From Niastella sp966211305 (GTDB lineage: Bacteria > Bacteroidota > Bacteroidia > Chitinophagales > Chitinophagaceae), in assembly GCA_966211305.1 (NCBI GenBank), contig CBIHPC010000012.1, positions 1 through 64,000 of the forward strand: a stretch of DNA of 64,000 bases, in the 5' to 3' direction. Below are positions 59,878-64,000 of the stretch, piece by piece. The stretch's first letter is position 1. The number at the start of each line of letters is the position of its first letter. The notes under the pieces were generated by a model. It searched no databases and was not told the DNA's origin. It saw only the letters and a list, made by a program, of their open reading frames with translations. Made by a program: the position numbers and the translations under genes.

Positions 59878-60297
59878 TCAACGTATCAGCATCACAATAC
59901 CCCTGAGCGGCGGTTCTCCATTTTTACAATCGATGATGTAGGTATAAGCGCCTTCGGGAAGCGCGTTGCCATTTCGGGTACCATCCCAGGGACGACTATA
60001 ACCAACGGCATTGAAAACCATTTCGCCCCAGCGGTTATAAATCCGCACAGAACAAATATCGAACAGTTCGAGATAAGGAATTTTCCAGGTATCGTTCCTG
60101 CCGTCGTTATTAGGGGTAAAGGCATTGGGTACCGGAATTTTTTCGATCACCTTTACAGTCATTGCATCTTTGGCCACACAACCATGACTGGTAGTACCGG
60201 TGAGGATATAGGTGATATCCGTCTCAGGAGTAAAGTCTTCAAAAGAGATTGGATAATGATGAAACAAAGATATCATACAAACGACACAAACATGCAT
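59878..60297 (-). pseudogene. Orphan type IX (type B) C-terminal sorting domain, 5'-truncated
   Basis: A 139-residue frame. Residues about 55-139 are a complete gliding-associated C-terminal domain (PNAFTPNNDGRNDTW, IYNRWGEMVFNAVGYSRPWDG, LPEGAYTYIIDCKNG). Residues 20-50 (DFTPETDITYILTGTTSHGCVAKDAMTVKV, read in parts) look like the end of the beta-sandwich repeat that normally precedes it. The first 18 residues (MHVCVVCMISLFHHYPIS) belong to neither and give no good signal peptide. Normally this domain ends proteins of many hundred residues, so the passenger part has been lost. It could still be translated but is probably not exported. Confidence 0.7.
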
Positions 60298-60440
60298 AAA
60301 TCAACGCCAAGTTTATACACGTGCATATTTGGGCGATAAGTGTGTTGATTTTGGCAATAACCGTGTAAATAAACCGGTCATTTTTGCGCATATACATTAA
60401 TCATCCGTTCGCTTTACCCAAAATATTTAATCCGTGGCTC

Positions 60441-60478
60441 AAAAAAATAAGTGCGTCCCGAAACAACGGAACGCACTT
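60441..60478 (-). terminator. Terminator of the secreted nuclease-fold gene
   Basis: A 12-bp stem with one mismatch (60449-60460 with 60467-60478) and a 6-nt loop, followed on the minus strand by seven T (60441-60447). It lies 22 bases after the stop codon. Confidence 0.85.
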
Positions 60479-60499
60479 CTTATCTAATATTATTAACCG

Positions 60500-63400
60500 C
60501 TATTGCTTCACAAATTTGATCGTATAATGCTCTTCCGCATTATCGGCCGTCAATATATAAACGCCCGGAGCCAAACCGCCGAGGCGGTTATTCAGTTGCT
60601 GGTTCAATTGGTTTACGGCTCCTGCTCCATTGATAACTACACGACCATCTACACCGCTTACCCGCATGGTATAGGTTTTACCGGTTGTATTGATATTCAG
60701 GCTCACGTAACTGGTTACGGGGTTTGGCAATAATACCAGCCTTGCCCTGCTTTCGCTGGTAAACCGTACGGTGGCTGTCGATGATAAAGCAAACTGGCTA
60801 TCGAAATCAACCTGCCGCAACCGGTAATAGCTGGTGCCCGGTAATGGGTTCACATCGGTGAACTGGTAACGTTGTTCATGATTGCTGTTCCCCGCTCCCG
60901 CTACCCGGCCGATCTCAGTGAAACTGCTTCCATCGGCAGAGCGCTCTACAATAAAATATTTATTGTTCACTTCCATGGAGGTATTCCAGTTAACCAAAAC
61001 GGCATTGCCATTGGGCCGGGCGGTAAAATTCAGTAAAGTCACCGGTAACGGGCCGCTCGCCGCAAAAGAGAACCGGGTAAATACCGGCAGGTGGTCCGAT
61101 GCGGTGCTATCGTTATAACCGGCGATATACGTGCGTGGGTCTTCAATAGCCGCTGAGCTGTCGATGTAATTCAACCTCAACGGATGGGTTATTACGATGT
61201 GATCGATAAGACCTGAACCACCGATAAAGCTCACTTTGCCGGCGCTATCGAGCGGGCGGGTGAGCGGTACATAATTCGCATTATCTGTAACAAAGGCATT
61301 GTATGGCGAAACGGATGCGCCTGAATATATTGAACCATACAGGCGGTCGTTGTAATCGCCGAGTATGATCACATTATCATTTTTGTACACCGCATCCAGC
61401 GTATCTTTTAATACCTGCGCATCGAAAAGGCGGCGGTTATAGCTTGCCGCATCGGATGATGATTTGCCGTGTACAACAACCAGTCTTACTTTTTTCATTT
61501 GTCCGTTTACATTCACATCGAATGTGGCCATATAAGGCAGGCGGCCCGATGCCCAGAAGTTCGAACCTACCCGGGTTGATAAACCGGCCCGTACGCTATC
61601 GTACATGGCTTCAAACAACACACGCGGTGGTTCGGCAGCCGTCAGCGTCATGGTAGCTGTATTATAAATGAACCCGATCTTTTGCGGCGGGAAATCAGGA
61701 TCCGGCGCCTGGAATGAATACGACCATCTTGGTGAAGTAACAGCAGCATAACCGGGTAACTTCAACAGCAATTCATTCAACGCCGAATCGCTCGATACTT
61801 CTTCAAACCCTATCACATCCATATTGAGATGCTGCATTACGGTAGCGATATTGTCGATCTGTCCGGTGATCTTTTGCGGCGTTGGGTTATTGGTATCGTT
61901 TGAACCAAAGAAAGCCAGGTTGTAACAGGCCACATCAAATGTTTCCGCCTTCGGATAGGAAGAACCTGATAAAGCAATTGCATTCTTATTGATGCCAGTG
62001 CCACTGATATTCAAACTACCTGTAATGGTTAGCTTTTTAACTGTGGGTGAAAACCGAATGAATACCGTAGTACCTGCTGCAGCAGTTGCCTGATCTATGA
62101 CCACCGGTGTACTGCTGAAGTTTATATTGTCGGTAGAGATCTGAAACCCTGCAGGAACAGTTAAAGTGATATCCGTACTGCCTACAGCCCGAACAGATAC
62201 CGCCTGTGCCGCCGAGTTGGCGCCGGTGGCAGTTTCGCCAAAATTGATCTGGGTTGGTGTAACCGACAACAATGTCGATTGATCAGTGATGGCTATATCG
62301 TCAATTGACCAGCGCGCTGCATTCAATGCCGGTGATGAAGTGTACTTAAAGGCAACGTATACATTGGCAGCACTCTTATAAGCGCTCAGGTCAATATTAT
62401 CAGAGAACGTCCAGGTAGTAGTGGCTGAACCGGGTGGTGTTGGAAAGTTGGCATTGGTGATCTCAGTCCAGGTGGCAGTGGCCGGACTGCTAACTCCATC
62501 ATAGTCGGTTGAAACATACAATTGTAATACAGGCCCCGTGAATTCACCGCGACTGTAAAAACTCAATACCGGCATATTTACAATTCCGTTCAGTTGAAGG
62601 GCCGGTGAAATCAGCCACGATTCATTCGTTTGGGCACCGCTGCCCGATACAAACCCGTTCACCGATACGCCATTGGTGCTGTTCTGCCCAAACTGGCTGC
62701 AACCCCATTTTTGCGAACCTGTTGTATTGATCGATAACCAGCCCGATCCCGGAAGCCCGGCAATGGTACAGCTATTGAAATTAAAGGTGAGTGCAGCAGG
62801 ATCGGTTGCCTCGCCGGTAAGCGAAATATTCTTGGTAACGGCGCCAACACTGGCATTGGTAATAGAGCCATTGAATACGCCGGCTGCCGTAGGAGCGAAC
62901 TTTACATAGATCATCTTATTGGTGGCGTCGGCCGGAGCAACGGCTACACTATTGCTGAAGGTGATGTTATCGGTTGAAACACTGTAAGGTGCTGCCGTAG
63001 TTATTATTACCGGCTGATCGAGGTTGGTTTGACCCACGATGGTATAGGTTTGGGTGTTACTGCTGCCAATAGCGGTAGTTGCAAAATTCAGCGCGGTGGT
63101 ATTCAGTGTAATTGTTTTGGCAGATGGGTCTTCCCATGACAGCACCAGATCATCGATGCCCGTGGTTGGCCTTGTGCCGCTGCCTGTTGAAGCATTCAAC
63201 GCCACCACCCGGATGGTTATAACGCCCGGCTGGTTATCAAGCGCACTGCCAAAATTCACATGGATGGTATTGTTGGTAAAAGAGGATCCGCCAGTTGTTA
63301 ACGTACCGGTTGTGGCAGGCACGGTAAAGCTGGTAGGATCATTTCCCAAAGCGTATTCAACCTGCCAGGTTGTAGTGCGGGTACTGTTGGCATCGAGTGA

Positions 63401-64000
63401 TTGTAAATTAAAGTCGAGCGTAAAATTTATTTTACCGGTTGTATTGGCAATCTGGAATACAAAGGCGCCGCCGGGATCACCTGCACTTCCTGTTTGGCGA
63501 AGCCCCACTGCGCGGTCAGTGGCAGACGACTGCGGCTCACCGGTGCCTATATCGCCTGATGCGTAGTTATAGAAGCCGCCTGAAGTAGCCGTCCAACTGG
63601 TAGCAGTTGTTGAAAAGGTAGCTTTGGCGCCTAGGGTACTGGCAGTGGCGCCGGTTCGTAGGGTTACACCATCAGGTAGGCCGGACCCAATAGCATCGAA
63701 TGTTTCTGTAAAGGGAGAAGAAACCAAATGAATATAACTAATACCCGTACCTGTAACGCCTGTCACTTTGGAAGTAGCGCCGGTACTGGCATTGGTAATG
63801 CTTGTTGAATAGGTAGTGGCAGCCGTGGGCGCAAACTTCACATAGATCGTTTTGCCGGTAGCCAGGCCGGCATCTGTTTGCAAAATAGTAAGAGAAGAAC
63901 TGTACGTAATATCATCAATTGAAACGGTAAAAGGCGCTGCCGCAGTTACAATAACATCATTGGCAAGATCGGACCCGGTCAAAGTATATGTATGTGCGGC
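60500..64000 (-). CDS. Secreted endonuclease/exonuclease/phosphatase-fold protein with type IX sorting domain (5' partial)
   Basis: At least 1166 residues; the frame stays open to the window edge (AAHTYT precedes the TTG at 63980-63982), so the N-terminus is missing. From the N-terminal side there are repeats of the choice-of-anchor-D kind (NFATTAIGSSNTQTYTI, VKFAPTAAGVFNGSITNAS, and the same words near the edge). A jelly-roll domain with GSQKWGCSQFGQNS and ESWLISPALQL follows, then another D repeat. An endonuclease/exonuclease/phosphatase domain comes next (VIGFEEVSSD, LVVVHGKSSSD, ILGDYNDRL, SDHLPVFTRF). A fibronectin-like segment leads to a type A sorting domain (LVLLPNPVTSYVSLNI...GVYILTA...KFVKQ). 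It is probably an extracellular nuclease or phosphodiesterase exported through SprA. Confidence 0.88.
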   Translation of the reverse strand, partial: AAHTYTLTGSDLANDVIVTAAAPFTVSIDDITYSSSLTILQTDAGLATGKTIYVKFAPTAATTYSTSITNASTGATSKVTGVTGTGISYIHLVSSPFTETFDAIGSGLPDGVTLRTGATASTLGAKATFSTTATSWTATSGGFYNYASGDIGTGEPQSSATDRAVGLRQTGSAGDPGGAFVFQIANTTGKINFTLDFNLQSLDANSTRTTTWQVEYALGNDPTSFTVPATTGTLTTGGSSFTNNTIHVNFGSALDNQPGVITIRVVALNASTGSGTRPTTGIDDLVLSWEDPSAKTITLNTTALNFATTAIGSSNTQTYTIVGQTNLDQPVIITTAAPYSVSTDNITFSNSVAVAPADATNKMIYVKFAPTAAGVFNGSITNASVGAVTKNISLTGEATDPAALTFNFNSCTIAGLPGSGWLSINTTGSQKWGCSQFGQNSTNGVSVNGFVSGSGAQTNESWLISPALQLNGIVNMPVLSFYSRGEFTGPVLQLYVSTDYDGVSSPATATWTEITNANFPTPPGSATTTWTFSDNIDLSAYKSAANVYVAFKYTSSPALNAARWSIDDIAITDQSTLLSVTPTQINFGETATGANSAAQAVSVRAVGSTDITLTVPAGFQISTDNINFSSTPVVIDQATAAAGTTVFIRFSPTVKKLTITGSLNISGTGINKNAIALSGSSYPKAETFDVACYNLAFFGSNDTNNPTPQKITGQIDNIATVMQHLNMDVIGFEEVSSDSALNELLLKLPGYAAVTSPRWSYSFQAPDPDFPPQKIGFIYNTATMTLTAAEPPRVLFEAMYDSVRAGLSTRVGSNFWASGRLPYMATFDVNVNGQMKKVRLVVVHGKSSSDAASYNRRLFDAQVLKDTLDAVYKNDNVIILGDYNDRLYGSIYSGASVSPYNAFVTDNANYVPLTRPLDSAGKVSFIGGSGLIDHIVITHPLRLNYIDSSAAIEDPRTYIAGYNDSTASDHLPVFTRFSFAASGPLPVTLLNFTARPNGNAVLVNWNTSMEVNNKYFIVERSADGSSFTEIGRVAGAGNSNHEQRYQFTDVNPLPGTSYYRLRQVDFDSQFALSSTATVRFTSESRARLVLLPNPVTSYVSLNINTTGKTYTMRVSGVDGRVVINGAGAVNQLNQQLNNRLGGLAPGVYILTADNAEEHYTIKFVKQ

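Overview
The window is a chromosomal segment of a Bacteroidota bacterium, most likely a member of the Chitinophagaceae (Chitinophaga or Niastella-like). Several things point this way: a full-length SprA (type IX secretion translocon), two kinds of type IX C-terminal sorting domain, menaquinone made by the futalosine route (MqnB, MqnD), DUF5916, DUF4105, DUF4296 and DUF4835/PorD families, weak Shine-Dalgarno signals, and promoters of the Bacteroidota type (TTTG, about 19-21 nt, TAnnTTTG). No tRNA, rRNA, CRISPR array, insertion sequence or prophage was seen.

Layout. Positions 1-3600 hold the end of a photolyase gene, an APH-fold kinase, a small lipoprotein and mqnD-mqnB. Positions 3960-6640 hold two 6-pyruvoyltetrahydropterin-synthase-type genes, folE (a compact pterin module) and fabD. 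Positions 6800-11650 (minus strand) hold an S41 protease, a GNAT acetyltransferase, a relic of an N-acyl-D-amino-acid deacylase gene, a methionine/cystathionine gamma-lyase-type gene and fabH. Positions 12038-19824 are ruvA-sprA. Positions 20254-28225 (minus strand) carry a secreted unknown, an SDR, a PKD-rich type IX substrate, an alpha/beta hydrolase, a DUF4105 membrane protein and guaB. guaB diverges from a LexA-like repressor gene whose start is preceded by a perfect palindrome. Positions 29527-33695 hold a DUF5916 beta-barrel protein, an HDAC-like deacylase and PdeM. Positions 33952-39145 form a signalling locus: two paralogous NarL-type regulators, a HisKA_3 kinase, two apparently related multi-pass membrane proteins and a small unknown protein. 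Positions 39153-46545 (minus strand) hold scoAB, a DUF4296 lipoprotein, porD, coaBC, rpoZ, bamD and an OmpA-family protein. Positions 46750-57161 hold a polyprenyl synthase, recJ, and an araC-MFP-RND-TolC efflux cluster. Positions 57369-64000 (minus strand) hold htpG, a small unknown, an orphan type IX sorting domain and a large secreted nuclease-fold protein cut by the window edge.

Cooperation. SprA, PorD, BamD, the OmpA protein and the three sorting-domain proteins belong to envelope assembly and type IX secretion. MqnB, MqnD and the polyprenyl synthase can all feed menaquinone. FolE supplies the substrate of the two PTPS-like enzymes. The AraC regulator probably controls the tripartite pump.

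The most unusual structure is not a gene. About twenty gene-free spacers are built of short tandem words with a strict 7-bp (sometimes 8-bp, once 11-bp) period. The word differs from site to site, and the arrays often sit directly 3' of stop codons, run into the last codons, and occur as inverted pairs able to fold into long hairpins. I do not recognise this as a described element family in this phylum.
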